Positions 7,559 through 16,086 of a stretch of 25,071 nt of DNA are shown here, piece by piece. The DNA comes from Wenzhouxiangella sp. Lineage in GTDB: Bacteria > Pseudomonadota > Gammaproteobacteria > Xanthomonadales > Wenzhouxiangellaceae. The notes beneath the pieces were generated by a model that had not been told where the DNA came from, made no database searches, and saw nothing but the letters and a program-made list of their open reading frames with translations. Made by a program: the position numbers and the translations under genes. Each line of letters starts with the position of its first letter. The first letter of the stretch is position 1. The DNA lies in assembly GCA_007121485.1 (NCBI GenBank), contig SKKM01000052.1, forward strand, positions 1 through 25,071. Reading direction: 5' to 3'.

Positions 7559-8161
7559 TCAGTCAAAGAGCCTGGCCTGCCTGACCGGCCTGAAGCTCTT
7601 GCGGTGGGCCGGTGTCGGACCCAGGCGTTCCAGAGCCTCAAGATGGGCCGGCGTCGGATAGCCCTTGTGCCGGTCGAAGCCGTACTCGGGAAACCGCGCG
7701 TGCAGCGCCAGCATCAGCGCGTCGCGGTGGGTCTTGGCGATGATGCTGGCCGCGGCGATGGCCCGGTCGCTGCGATCGCCGCCGATGACGGTCTGCACCG
7801 GCACCTCGACCCTGGGTGCCCGGTTGCCGTCCACGCGCACCAGCAGCGGCCTGGGGTCGAGTTGTTCGATAGCCGAGCGCATGGCCTGCAGCGTCGCCTG
7901 CAGGATATTGATGCGGTCGATGGTCTCGGGTCCGACCACGGCCACGGTCACGGCCAGCGCCTGCTCGCGAATGCGAGTCGCAAGAAACTCTCTTCTTTCG
8001 GCCTTCAGGGTCTTTGAATCGGCCAGGCCGACGATGGGGCGGCGCGGGTCCAGAATCACCGCGGCGGCGACCACCGGGCCGGCCAGCGGCCCGCGGCCGG
8101 CCTCGTCGACGCCGGCGATCAGCGGATGCGGGCTTGAGCCGGTCGAGGCGCGCTCAGGCAT
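7559..8161 (-). CDS. rnhB: Ribonuclease HII
   Basis: A 200-residue RNase HII, which removes ribonucleotides misincorporated in DNA and cleaves RNA-DNA hybrids using divalent metal. Seen: AGVDEAGRGPLAGPVVAAAVIL with metal ligands Asp19 and Glu20, LADSKTL, the third acidic ligand Asp111 in VDGNRAP, GGDRSDRAIAAASIIAKTHRD and YGFDRHKGYPTPAHL, followed by GPTPAHRKSF. I chose the ATG at 8161 because it overlaps the lpxB stop by 8 bases (ATGCCTGA) and leaves the usual short N-terminus; the longer frame to 8209 lies inside lpxB. It is the last gene of the lipid A run, as commonly seen in gammaproteobacteria. dnaE, often the next gene in that order, is not here; the convergent acyP gene follows instead. 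Confidence 0.96.
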   Translation of the reverse strand: MPERASTGSSPHPLIAGVDEAGRGPLAGPVVAAAVILDPRRPIVGLADSKTLKAERREFLATRIREQALAVTVAVVGPETIDRINILQATLQAMRSAIEQLDPRPLLVRVDGNRAPRVEVPVQTVIGGDRSDRAIAAASIIAKTHRDALMLALHARFPEYGFDRHKGYPTPAHLEALERLGPTPAHRKSFRPVRQARLFD

Positions 8162-9305
8162 GGGCGAGCCGGTCCAGGATGACCCGCGCCGCCTGGCTGC
8201 CGGCGCCACGCGCCAGCGCCTGTCGCCAGCGCTGCGCCTGCCGGCGATAGTCAGCCGTTCGCTCAGGCTGGGCCAGCCAGGCTTCTACATCGGCGCTCAG
8301 CTGTTCGGCCGTGGCCGCCTGCTGCAGGCGCTCCGGCACCAGTTCCGCACCGCTCAGGACGTTCGGCAGGGAGACGTGGCGCGAGCGCACCAGCTTAAGC
8401 GAGCGTGCCAGGTGGTAGGTGACCGGGGCCAGGTGGTAGAACACCGTCATCGGGCACTCCAGCAGAAAGGCCTCCAGCGTGACCGTGCCCGAGGCCGCGA
8501 CCGCGACGTCGGCCGCTTCCAGTCCGGCCCGGGTCTGGCCGGCCAGCAGCACCAGGCCGGACCGGGCCGCCACGTCCTGCAGCAGATCCTGCGCCAGGGC
8601 GCGCTGGCGCTCGCCGGTCAGCAGCATGATCAGTTCGGCCTGCGGATGACTGCGCCGCAGCCGGAGCGCGGTCTGCCCCAGCAGCGCAACGTGGCGCTTC
8701 AGTTCTCCGTCCCGGCTACCAGGCAGCAGGGCGATCACCGGCGCGGACTGGGCCAGCCCGAGCAGGGTGCGGGCCGAAGTCTGGTCCGGACCCGCGGCCA
8801 GCTCGTCGGCCAGGGGATGGCCGACGAAGCTGGCCGACAGCCCGTGGGGGGTATACAGCTCGGGTTCGAAGGGAAACAGGGTCAGCAGGTGGTCCAGGGA
8901 ACGGGCGATTTTCGGAATCCGCCCGGCGCGCCAGGCCCAGACCGAGGGCGAGACGTAATGGATCGTCGGCAGCCCCGCCTTGCGGACCTGCCGTGCCAGG
9001 CCGAGGTTGAAGTCAGGGGCGTCGATGGTGATCAGGGCATCGGCGGGCCAGTCCAGAATGCGTGCCTTGAGGTCGCGGCGCAGCCGGACCAGCCGCGGCA
9101 GGTGCCGCAGCACCTCGGTCAGCCCCATGACGCTGAGCTGCTCGATATCGAACCAGGATTCGACCCCGGCCGCGGCCATGCGCGGACCGGTCACGCCGGC
9201 CAGCCTCGCTCCGGGGCTGAGTTCTTTTAGCGCGTTGGCCAGGTCGGCCCCGAGCAGGTCGCCCGATGCCTCACCGGCTACCAGCACCAGGCGCGGGGCG
9301 GACAC
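8154..9305 (-). CDS. lpxB: Lipid-A-disaccharide synthase
   Basis: A 383-residue peripheral membrane glycosyltransferase (GT19) that joins UDP-2,3-diacylglucosamine and lipid X to form the lipid A disaccharide on the inner face of the cytoplasmic membrane. Signatures: N-terminal LVAGEASGDLLGADLANAL, DAPDFNLGLARQVRKAG, YVSPSVWAWRAGRIPKI, LFPFEPELY, FVGHPLADEL, LLPGSRDGELKRH and ASGTVTLEAFLLECPMTVFYHL. Length is that of the family (~382). The start at 9305 is 38 bases after the lpxA stop. The C-terminus overlaps rnhB by 8 bases. Its place after lpxA in an lpxD-fabZ-lpxA-lpxB order agrees with the assigned step. Confidence 0.97.
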   Translation of the reverse strand: MSAPRLVLVAGEASGDLLGADLANALKELSPGARLAGVTGPRMAAAGVESWFDIEQLSVMGLTEVLRHLPRLVRLRRDLKARILDWPADALITIDAPDFNLGLARQVRKAGLPTIHYVSPSVWAWRAGRIPKIARSLDHLLTLFPFEPELYTPHGLSASFVGHPLADELAAGPDQTSARTLLGLAQSAPVIALLPGSRDGELKRHVALLGQTALRLRRSHPQAELIMLLTGERQRALAQDLLQDVAARSGLVLLAGQTRAGLEAADVAVAASGTVTLEAFLLECPMTVFYHLAPVTYHLARSLKLVRSRHVSLPNVLSGAELVPERLQQAATAEQLSADVEAWLAQPERTADYRRQAQRWRQALARGAGSQAARVILDRLAHA

Positions 9306-9330
9306 GGTGTCTCAGCCGTCCGCGGATGGC

Positions 9331-9349
9331 CGCTAGGGGGCCACTAGCG
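9331..9349. promoter_or_regulatory. Small hairpin at the lpxA stop / lpxA-lpxB junction
   Basis: A perfect 6-bp inverted repeat CGCTAG / CTAGCG around a 7-base loop, with one arm containing the lpxA stop codon. It lies in the only non-overlapping junction (38 bases) between lpxA and lpxB. No T-run follows, so it is not a normal intrinsic terminator; it might affect coupling or mRNA ends, or be chance. Confidence 0.3.
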
Positions 9350-10114
9350 CAGCAAGCCGCGCGTGCTGGCCCGGGCGGTTCGGACCATCAAGTCCAGCTC
9401 CGGCTGTTCGGGCAGGCGCTGCTCGAGTTCGGCCAGGGCCTCGTCGCGGCTCTTGCCGCTGCGATAGAGCAGGCGGTAGCCCTCGCGGATATTGCGGATC
9501 TGCTCCGCGGAGAAGCCGCGCCGCTTCAGCCCCTCGCTGTTGATGCCGCGCGGCCGCGGCGGCTGGCCCGACACCATGACGTAGGCCGGCACGTCCTGGC
9601 TGACCCCGCCGTACATCCCCAGGAAGGCGTGGTCGCCGATGCGGCAGAACTGGTGGGCGCCGGAGTAGCCGGCGAAGATCACGTGATCGCCGACGATGAC
9701 GTGTCCGGCCAGGGTGGCGCCGTTGGCCATGATCACGTTGGAGCCGACCTGGCAGTCGTGGGCGATGTGGCAATAGGCCATGATCCAGTTGTCGTTACCG
9801 ATGCGAGTGACGCCGCCGCCGTCGGCCGTGCCGCGGTTGATCGTGACGTACTCGCGGATGGTGTTGCCGCTGCCGATCTCCAGGGCCGAATCCTCGCCGG
9901 CGAACTTCTTGTCCTGCGGCTCCTCGCCGATCGAGGCGAACTGGAAGATGCGGTTGTTCTCGCCCAGGCGGGTCTGGCCGCTGATGACCACGTGCGGGCC
10001 GATGCGGCAGCCGGCGGCGATCTCGACCCCGGGCCCGATCAGGCTGTAGGCGCCGATCTCGGCGTCCGGCGCGATCCGCGCGCCTTCTTCGATGATCGCG
10101 GTCGGGTGGATCAT
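9344..10114 (-). CDS. lpxA: UDP-N-acetylglucosamine acyltransferase
   Basis: A 256-residue left-handed parallel beta-helix enzyme that transfers a 3-hydroxyacyl chain from ACP to the 3-OH of UDP-GlcNAc, the first step of lipid A synthesis, in the cytoplasm. Hexapeptide repeats begin at once (IHPTAIIEEGARIAPDAEIG), with GPHVVISGQTRLGENNRIFQFASIGEEPQD, and the catalytic His119 in YCHIAHDCQVGSNV. The C-terminal helical domain (KRRGFSAEQIRNIREGYRLLY) is typical. I chose ATG 10114 because it forms an ATGA overlap with the fabZ stop and gives the usual N-terminus MIHPTA; the longer frame to 10141 adds nine residues inside fabZ. Confidence 0.97.
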   Translation of the reverse strand: MIHPTAIIEEGARIAPDAEIGAYSLIGPGVEIAAGCRIGPHVVISGQTRLGENNRIFQFASIGEEPQDKKFAGEDSALEIGSGNTIREYVTINRGTADGGGVTRIGNDNWIMAYCHIAHDCQVGSNVIMANGATLAGHVIVGDHVIFAGYSGAHQFCRIGDHAFLGMYGGVSQDVPAYVMVSGQPPRPRGINSEGLKRRGFSAEQIRNIREGYRLLYRSGKSRDEALAELEQRLPEQPELDLMVRTARASTRGLLR

Positions 10115-10587
10115 CGCGCGGGATCGGGCTTGGCCGCGCACAACAGTTCGGCGCTGGATACCGTCTGGCCATCGATCAGGGCGCGCGCGGTGTAGACGCC
10201 CATGTTGCGCATCAGGCGTTTCTGCTCGACTTCGAACACCAGTTGGTCGCCCGGTACCACGGTGCGGGTGAAACGCGCCTTGTCGATCTTGACCAGGTAG
10301 TACAGCGAGTGGGGTTTGTTGTCCGCCTGGCGTGCCAGGTGGGCCAGGCAGCCGGCGGCCTGGGCCATGGCCTCCAGGATCAGCACGCCCGGCATGACCG
10401 GATGGCCCGGAAAGTGGCCCTGGAAGAACGGCTCGTTGAAAGTCACGTTTTTCAGGGCGCGGATGCGCGGCGGCTCGAGTTCGTAGTCGAGCACGCGATC
10501 AACCAGCAGGAAGGGATAACGATGCGGCAACAGCTCGAGGATGCCCTCGATGTCGACGGTCTTGTCGTTGATCTGGGGAGCGGTCAT
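10111..10587 (-). CDS. fabZ: 3-hydroxyacyl-[acyl-carrier-protein] dehydratase
   Basis: A 158-residue hot-dog-fold dehydratase of type II fatty acid synthesis that converts (3R)-hydroxyacyl-ACP to trans-2-enoyl-ACP. It competes for the hydroxyacyl-ACP used by LpxA and LpxD, which explains its place between them. Signatures: ILELLPHRYPFLLVDRV, NVTFNEPFFQGHFPGHPVMPG with catalytic His58, and LILEAMAQAAG with catalytic Glu72 (14-residue spacing as in the E. coli enzyme). Start ATG 10587 lies 2 bases after the lpxD stop, and the stop overlaps lpxA by ATGA. The open frame upstream is antisense or alternative-frame lpxD and is not part of the gene. Confidence 0.97.
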   Translation of the reverse strand: MTAPQINDKTVDIEGILELLPHRYPFLLVDRVLDYELEPPRIRALKNVTFNEPFFQGHFPGHPVMPGVLILEAMAQAAGCLAHLARQADNKPHSLYYLVKIDKARFTRTVVPGDQLVFEVEQKRLMRNMGVYTARALIDGQTVSSAELLCAAKPDPAR

Positions 10588-10589
10588 GG

Positions 10590-11642
10590 TCAGCCGGGTC
10601 CGTGGTTCTTGTTCGGTTTTTCCAGGCGCTTGAGGCGTTTGGCCCATTCCTCCAGCTGGCCCAGCCGGACCAGCAGGCGCTTCCAGCGCGCATGCGGCCG
10701 GGCAGGGATGCCGGAGCCGTATTCGCCGGGCTGGTCGATGTCGTCCAGCACGGTGCTCATGGCGGTAATGATGACAGAGTCGCAGATCTTCAGGTGGCCA
10801 CCGATGCCGCTGGCGCCGGCGATCATGCAGTAGCGGCCGATGCGGGTCGAGCCGGCGATGCCGACGCAGCCGGCGATGGCGCTGTGTGCGCCGATGCGCA
10901 CGTTGTGCGCGACCTGGACCTGGTTGTCGATGCGTACGTCTTCCTCGAGCACGGTGTCGTCGATGGCGCCGCGGTCGATGGTGGTGTTGGCGCCGATTTC
11001 GCAGTCGTCGCCGATGCGCACGCTGCCGACCTGGGGTACCTTGAGCCAGCGCCCGCGGTCCATGGCCAGGCCGAAGCCGTCGGCGCCGATGACCACGCCC
11101 GGGTGAACGATCACGCGCCGGCCCAGGCGCGCCCGTGCGCCGATGTAAATCCTGCCCACCAGTCGGCAATCATCGCCGATCTCAACGCCGTCATCGATCA
11201 CGCAAGCCGGCCCGACCCGGACCCGTTCGCCGATGCGCACGCCCGCCCCGATGCAGGTCCCGGGGCCGATGGATGCCGACGCAGCAATGTGCGCGTCGGG
11301 CGCGATGACGGCGCTGGCGTGAACGCCGGGCATGATCGGTGGCGGCGGTTTGAGCAGGCCGAGCAGACGGGCCCAGTCGACGTATGGATTGGCGCTGACC
11401 AGGGCATTGCCGGCGTAGTTGTCGGCCACGGCCGCGGTCATGACCACGGCCGCCGCGCGGGTCGTCTCGAGTTCACCCCGGTAGGCCGGGTTGGCCAGAA
11501 AGCTGGCTTCGCCCGGCCCGGCGCCGGACAGGGTGCCGACGCCGTCGATGCGGACCTGGCCGTCGCCGCGGTAGCTCAGCCCCAGTTCGCTGGCCAGTTC
11601 GGCCAGGCGGTAGCTGCGGGGATTGGTCGGCAGGGTGCTCAA
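10590..11642 (-). CDS. lpxD: UDP-3-O-(3-hydroxyacyl)glucosamine N-acyltransferase
   Basis: A 350-residue enzyme adding the amide-linked 3-hydroxyacyl chain to UDP-3-O-acylglucosamine, the third step of lipid A synthesis. The N-terminal uridine-binding domain (YRLAELASELGLSYRGDG, AGPGEASFLANPAYRGEL) is followed by a long hexapeptide-repeat beta-helix (ASIGPGTCIGAGVRIGERVRVG) and VGSVRIGDDCEIGANTTIDRG. Catalytic His246 lies in VQVAHNVRIG. The C-terminal helix (RWKRLLVRLGQLEEWAKRLKRLEK) matches the family. The start ATG overlaps the skp stop as ATGA. Length is close to the family norm (~341). Confidence 0.97.
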   Translation of the reverse strand: MSTLPTNPRSYRLAELASELGLSYRGDGQVRIDGVGTLSGAGPGEASFLANPAYRGELETTRAAAVVMTAAVADNYAGNALVSANPYVDWARLLGLLKPPPPIMPGVHASAVIAPDAHIAASASIGPGTCIGAGVRIGERVRVGPACVIDDGVEIGDDCRLVGRIYIGARARLGRRVIVHPGVVIGADGFGLAMDRGRWLKVPQVGSVRIGDDCEIGANTTIDRGAIDDTVLEEDVRIDNQVQVAHNVRIGAHSAIAGCVGIAGSTRIGRYCMIAGASGIGGHLKICDSVIITAMSTVLDDIDQPGEYGSGIPARPHARWKRLLVRLGQLEEWAKRLKRLEKPNKNHGPG

Positions 11643-12208
11643 GGCGCGTTGTTGCGGCTGGCGAAATCTTCGTTCAGCCAGTCCAGGATGCGGTCGGTGA
11701 TGTCGATGCCGGGTGCGGCATAGGCGACCGGGCTGGTCAGGATCAGGTCGTAGCCGTGCTCTTCTGCGACCTGGCGCACCGCGACTTCGATGGTTTCTTC
11801 CAGCGCCTTGGTCGCCGTGCTGGTGCGAAATCGCAGTTCCTCGCGCAGGTCCTCGCGCCGGCGGTCGATCGAGCGGCGCAGGTTGCGGATATCCTGCTCC
11901 AGCTCGAAGCGTTGTTCCGCGCTGAGTTCGTCGCTGTCGGCCAGGGCGCGCTGCATCTGCTCGAGGCGGGCTTCGTCTTCCAGCAGGCCCTGGTTGCGCG
12001 GTCGGAATTCCAGGTCCAAAGCCTGGCGCGCCGCGACCACCTGCGGCGCGGCGTCGAACAACCGTTTCATGTCGACGTAGCCGACGCGGACGGAGTCACC
12101 GGCGACCGGGCCGGACAGCAGCAGCAAGAGGGCGGTGATGATCAGCACGATCCCCGCGCGGGGCCCACGGGGCGTAAGCGTCAGCTTGGCATGCTCTGGG
12201 CCCGACAT
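11639..12208 (-). CDS. skp: Skp/OmpH-family periplasmic chaperone
   Basis: A 189-residue OmpH-like protein. Skp trimers hold unfolded outer-membrane proteins in the periplasm on their way to BamA. The N-terminus has a ~17-residue polar leader followed by a hydrophobic signal segment (GIVLIITALLLLLSG) and likely cleavage before DSVRVGYVDM. GYVDMKRLF is the usual start of the mature domain; residues ~50-140 are a charged coiled-coil region (QALDLEFRPRNQGLLEDE onward), and the end folds back with VRQVAEEHGYDLILTSPVAYAAPGIDIT. It lies between bamA and lpxD as in other gammaproteobacteria. The start at 12208 is 24 bases from the bamA stop; there is no clear Shine-Dalgarno, so a slightly later start is possible. 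Confidence 0.93.
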   Translation of the reverse strand: MSGPEHAKLTLTPRGPRAGIVLIITALLLLLSGPVAGDSVRVGYVDMKRLFDAAPQVVAARQALDLEFRPRNQGLLEDEARLEQMQRALADSDELSAEQRFELEQDIRNLRRSIDRRREDLREELRFRTSTATKALEETIEVAVRQVAEEHGYDLILTSPVAYAAPGIDITDRILDWLNEDFASRNNAP

Positions 12209-12232
12209 GCCGTCAATTTACACCATCGCCCG

Positions 12233-14662
12233 TCAGAAAACCGAGCCGAAGGTGAACTGCAGCGCCTGGGTATCGTCGCCGTCGCGCTGGCGCAGCGGCG
12301 TTGCCAGATTGATGACGATGGGACCGATCGGCGCCTGCCAGGTCAGCGAGAGGCCGGTCGAGGCGCGCAGCAGATCGGTGTCGAAGGTACTGGTGTTTTC
12401 GAACACGTTGCCGACGTCGATGAACCAGGCCAGGCGAGTGCCGCGGGCTTCGACGAAAGGAATCGGAAAGGCCAGCTCGGTGCCCATGACGACCTTGAAG
12501 TCGCCGCCGACCGAGCGGCAGAACTGATCCTTGGGACCGAGCGAGTTGTCGTCGAAGCCGCGGATGTCGTTGACGCCGCCGCCGAAGAAGTGCTCGTAGA
12601 AGGGCAGGCCGCGGTCCACGGTCACGATCTCGTCGAGCTGGCAGTTGCCGGCCAGGCGTACCGGTTCGACCGGCTCCAGGCCCAGGTCGTCGTCCCAGCT
12701 GTCGAAGGCCGCACCGTAGGAGACATCGCCACGCACGCTGAAGGCCATGCGGTTGCCGATCGGCCAGAACTTCCGGCCGCGGTAACTCAGCTTGTAGAAC
12801 TCACGCGAGCTGCCGGGTACGGCAACTTCAGCCGTCAGGCGGTTGAGCGAGCCCCGGGTCGGATTGAGAAAGTGGTTGCGGGTGTCGCGCGACCAGGTGG
12901 CATCGAGGCGAAAGGTCGTGATGCGACGCTCGCTGCGCGACAGGAAGCCGTCGCCGTCTTCATCCAGGGAAATCCCGAGCGGGCGTTCAGCCGGTACGCG
13001 GATCGTGATCGGGCTGTCCGGATCCGTCGGATCTTCCGGCACGAAAACGGCGGGCAGGTTGATGTCGACGCGCTGGGCCGAGCCGCCGAAGCGCAGGAAG
13101 CTCAGTTCGGTGATGGGGAAGCCGAAGTTGACGCCGCCGGCGGCCTGGCTGGTCGAGAACGAGGAGATGTTGGCCCGACCCTGGTCGAACTCGGTATAGC
13201 GCAGGAAGAATCCGCGCGAAATGCCGTCGTCGGTCCAGAACGGGTTGACGTAGGTCACCCCGATCTGGGTCAGGATGCGGCTGCGGCTGACCGAGAAGCC
13301 GAAGCGCCGGCCCGAGCCCAGGAAGTTGTCCTGGTCGACGGAAACCGAGGCGATCAGGCCCTGGATCTGCGAGTAGCCCAGGCAGACCTGGAAACTGCCC
13401 GAGGGCTGCTCCTCGACGCTGATGACGATGTCGATCTGGTCCTCGGTGCCGTCGACCGGAATGGTTTCGATGTTGACGTTCTCGAAGAAGCCCAGGCGCT
13501 GGATGCGCAGGCGCGAGCGGTCCAGCGCGGCCTGCGAGAACCAGCCGCCTTCGAACTGGCGCATCTCGCGGCGCAGCACCTCGTCCTTGGTCTGGGTGTT
13601 GCCCTGGAACTCGATGCGGCGCACGTAGACCCGCTTGCCCGGATCGATGAAGAAGTTGATCTCGACTTCCTGGGTGTCGCGGTCGATGCGCGGAATCGGG
13701 TTGACGTTGGCAAAGGCGTAGCCGATGTTGGCCAGGATGGCGGAGATGTTGTCGACGCTGCGCTCGATGTCGCGGCGCGAGAACGGCGCGCCGGTTTCCA
13801 CCATGATCAGCTGGCGCAGGGTCGATTCCGGCAGGATGAGATCACCGGTGACGATCACGTCGTTGACCGTGAAGACCTCGCCCTCGCGCACGTTGGCGGT
13901 GATGAAGATGTCCTGCTTGTCCGGGCTGATCGAGACCTGGGTCGACTCGATGGCGAAATCGATGAAGCCGCGGTCGAGGTAAAACGAGCGCAGGGCCTCG
14001 AGGTCGCCGGACAGTTTTTCGCGGGTGTACTGGTTGCGGCCGCGCCAGAAGAACAGGCCGCGCGTGGTATGCGATTCGAAGTCCGAGCGCAGTTCGCTCT
14101 CGGTGAAGGACTCGTTGCCGACGATGTTGATGTGGCGGATGCGCGCCTGCCGGCCTTCCTCGATCACGATCGACAGGCTGACGCGGTTGCGCGCCAGGCG
14201 GCTGATGCGGGTGTCGATATCCACCGCGTAGTGGCCGCGGCCGAAATACTGTCTTACCAGCTCCTGGCGGACACGGTCCAGGCTCAGCTGGTCAAAGATT
14301 TCACCCTCGGCGATGCCGATGGCGGCCAGCGCCGGCATCAGGTCATCGGTCCGAATCTGGCGGTTGCCGGTGATGGTGATCGAGGCAATCGCCGGGCGTT
14401 CCTCGACCGTGATGACCAGGGTGTCGTTTTCGCGCGACAGGGAGATGTCGTTGAAGAAGCCGGTGCGATACAAATCGCGAATGGTGCTTCGCGACAGCGC
14501 GGGCGTCAGGGTGTCGCCCACCTCCAGGCTCATGAAGCTGAACACATTGCCTTCGGAAATGCGCTGCAGGCCTTCGACACGAATGTCTGCGATGCGGAAG
14601 CTTTCGGCCGCGGCCTGGCTCGCCAGGAGCAGCGAGATGAGCAGAAGGCACAGTCGTTTCAT
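12233..14662 (-). CDS. bamA: Outer-membrane protein assembly factor BamA
   Basis: An 809-residue Omp85 protein, the core of the BAM complex that inserts beta-barrels into the outer membrane. Residues 1-19 are a signal peptide (MKRLCLLLISLLLASQAAA). Five POTRA domains follow to about residue 420 (first one starting FRIADIRVEGLQRISEG, with the recurring pattern of GN.Q.R.D); the rest is a 16-strand barrel. The loop-6 signature is IRGF at residues 700-703 (usual VRGF), in NDIRGFDDNSLGP, and the last residue is Phe as expected for an outer-membrane barrel. I chose ATG 14662, which gives the signal peptide at the very N-terminus; the frame to 14704 adds 14 residues of intergenic sequence. The rseP-bamA spacing is 53 bases. 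Confidence 0.97.
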   Translation of the reverse strand: MKRLCLLLISLLLASQAAAESFRIADIRVEGLQRISEGNVFSFMSLEVGDTLTPALSRSTIRDLYRTGFFNDISLSRENDTLVITVEERPAIASITITGNRQIRTDDLMPALAAIGIAEGEIFDQLSLDRVRQELVRQYFGRGHYAVDIDTRISRLARNRVSLSIVIEEGRQARIRHINIVGNESFTESELRSDFESHTTRGLFFWRGRNQYTREKLSGDLEALRSFYLDRGFIDFAIESTQVSISPDKQDIFITANVREGEVFTVNDVIVTGDLILPESTLRQLIMVETGAPFSRRDIERSVDNISAILANIGYAFANVNPIPRIDRDTQEVEINFFIDPGKRVYVRRIEFQGNTQTKDEVLRREMRQFEGGWFSQAALDRSRLRIQRLGFFENVNIETIPVDGTEDQIDIVISVEEQPSGSFQVCLGYSQIQGLIASVSVDQDNFLGSGRRFGFSVSRSRILTQIGVTYVNPFWTDDGISRGFFLRYTEFDQGRANISSFSTSQAAGGVNFGFPITELSFLRFGGSAQRVDINLPAVFVPEDPTDPDSPITIRVPAERPLGISLDEDGDGFLSRSERRITTFRLDATWSRDTRNHFLNPTRGSLNRLTAEVAVPGSSREFYKLSYRGRKFWPIGNRMAFSVRGDVSYGAAFDSWDDDLGLEPVEPVRLAGNCQLDEIVTVDRGLPFYEHFFGGGVNDIRGFDDNSLGPKDQFCRSVGGDFKVVMGTELAFPIPFVEARGTRLAWFIDVGNVFENTSTFDTDLLRASTGLSLTWQAPIGPIVINLATPLRQRDGDDTQALQFTFGSVF

Positions 14663-14675
14663 GTAATACGTTCCG

Positions 14676-14704
14676 TTTTTGGCTCCCGCGACACCCCCTG
14701 ACAA
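14676..14704 (-). promoter_or_regulatory. Possible bamA promoter
   Basis: On the minus strand, TTGTCA at 14704-14699 (5 of 6 to TTGACA) is followed after 17 bases by CAAAAA at 14681-14676 (3 of 6 to TATAAT). The -10 is weak. Position, just upstream of bamA and inside the rseP-bamA spacer, makes a promoter plausible. I could not find a good sigma-E promoter (GGAACTT...TCAAA type) here. Confidence 0.25.
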
Positions 14705-14715
14705 GGCGTCGCAGT

Positions 14716-16086
14716 TTAGGGGATTAATCGTAAGATATCGTTAAATATGGCCACGCTCATCAGGCCGATGACCAGGAACAGCCCGACGTACTGACCGACA
14801 ATCTGGGCGGACTCCGAGACCGGCGAACCCTTGATCCATTCGATCAGGAAATACATCAGGTGACCGCCGTCGAGCATCGGGATGGGCAGCAGGTTGATGA
14901 TGGCCAGCGACAGGCTGATCAGCCCGAGAAAGAACAGAAAGCGCGACAGGCCCAGGCGTGCCGAGGAATCGGCCATCTGGGCGATCGTGATAGGCCCGGA
15001 CAGGTTGCTGAGCGATGCCGAGCCGGTGACCATGCGGCCCAGGATGCCCAGGGTCGCCGTGGTCAGGCGCCAGGTTTCCGAAGTCGCCTGCGGCAGCGCT
15101 TCCAGCGGCCCATAGCGCAGGACGATGAAGGCGCGGTCGACTTCGGCCTGCACACGGGCATCGGCTTCCGGCGCCTGGATGCCGATCACGGGACGGCCCT
15201 GGCGGACCTCGACGTCGATCTGCTTTTCCAGCAGACGGCCGTCGCGCTCGATCGTGACAGCAACGGCCTGGGCGCGCTGCTCGTCGTCAAGGGCCTTGAG
15301 CGGGATCAGCCGGGAAATGTCGCGCCAGCCGGCGACCGGCTCCTCGCCGATCATGACGATCCGGTCTCCGGCGCGCAGTCCGGCTGACTCGGCCGGCGTT
15401 CCGGACACGACTTCCCCGATCAGGGGCGGCAGTTCCGGTCGCCACGGCTGCAGGCCGATGGACTCCAGCGTGCGTTCCTCGTTGAAGTCTGCGCCCAGCC
15501 GGTCCAGGCCCAGCTGTACCGTCCGCCGCTGACCATCCAGGTCCTCGACTTCCACGTTGATGCTGCGGCGATCCATGGCCGGCTTCATCAGCCCGATCAG
15601 GGCATGCGTCCAAGATTCCGTCCGCTGCCCGTTGATGCCCACGATCAGATCGCCCTCGCTCAGGCCAGCCTCGGCGGCCAGGCCGGTCGTCGGGCCCAGC
15701 ACCGGCCGGGTCTCGGAGACGCCGACGACGAACATCAGCCAGAAGGCGGCGACCGCGAAGATGAGATTGAAGGCCGGACCTGCCGCCACGATGGCCGCGC
15801 GCTGGCCGACCGGCTTGCGGTTGAAGGCCTGGTTGCGCTGCTGTGGCGAGACGTCGCTTTCGCGTTCATCGAGCATGCGAACGTAGCCGCCCAGCGGGAT
15901 CGCGGCGACCCGGTATTCCACCCCGTCGCGTCCCTTGCGCGACCACAGGGCGCGGCCGAAGCCGACCGAGAAGGTCAGCACGCGCACGCCACAGCGCCGG
16001 GCCACCCAGAAGTGGCCGAACTCGTGGAAGGTCACCAGCAGCCCGAGGGCGACCAGCAACCAGAAAACGGGTCCGAGAATTTCCAT
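14716..16086 (-). CDS. rseP: RIP metalloprotease RseP (site-2 protease)
   Basis: A 456-residue zinc intramembrane protease that makes the second cut in the anti-sigma factor RseA, releasing sigma-E in response to outer-membrane stress. The first membrane helix holds the zinc motif HEFGH (His21, Glu22, His25); the third ligand is Asp406 in MLDGGHL. Between them are FNLIFAVAAFWLMF (second helix) and two PDZ domains (around residues 120-200 and 215-300: LSEGDLIVGINGQRTESW and LRAGDRIVMIGEEPVAGW). The length matches E. coli RseP (450). It lies between cdsA and bamA, but the usual dxr is missing upstream. The last codons (14722-14748) are unusually AT-rich and include rare ATA, TTA and CGA. Confidence 0.96.
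   Translation of the reverse strand: MEILGPVFWLLVALGLLVTFHEFGHFWVARRCGVRVLTFSVGFGRALWSRKGRDGVEYRVAAIPLGGYVRMLDERESDVSPQQRNQAFNRKPVGQRAAIVAAGPAFNLIFAVAAFWLMFVVGVSETRPVLGPTTGLAAEAGLSEGDLIVGINGQRTESWTHALIGLMKPAMDRRSINVEVEDLDGQRRTVQLGLDRLGADFNEERTLESIGLQPWRPELPPLIGEVVSGTPAESAGLRAGDRIVMIGEEPVAGWRDISRLIPLKALDDEQRAQAVAVTIERDGRLLEKQIDVEVRQGRPVIGIQAPEADARVQAEVDRAFIVLRYGPLEALPQATSETWRLTTATLGILGRMVTGSASLSNLSGPITIAQMADSSARLGLSRFLFFLGLISLSLAIINLLPIPMLDGGHLMYFLIEWIKGSPVSESAQIVGQYVGLFLVIGLMSVAIFNDILRLIP
14727..14746. promoter_or_regulatory. Tandem 10-bp direct repeat upstream of bamA, CpxR-box-like
   Basis: ATCGTAAGAT (14727-14736) is followed directly by ATCGTTAAAT (14737-14746), 8 of 10 identical. Read on the plus strand it contains GTAAG-N5-GTTAA, which fits the CpxR consensus GTAAA-N5-GTAAA at 8 of 10 bases. 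It sits inside the last codons of rseP, about 65-85 bases before the bamA start. The repeat is seen directly; the assignment to CpxR is inference, and no cpx gene is in the window. Confidence 0.35.

Noticed and set aside
11756..14701. 981-codon open frame on the plus strand across skp and bamA
   Set aside because: It is exactly antisense to bamA and skp, whose minus-strand frames have clear domain motifs. Long stop-free antisense frames are expected at this GC content, and its protein has no recognisable motif.
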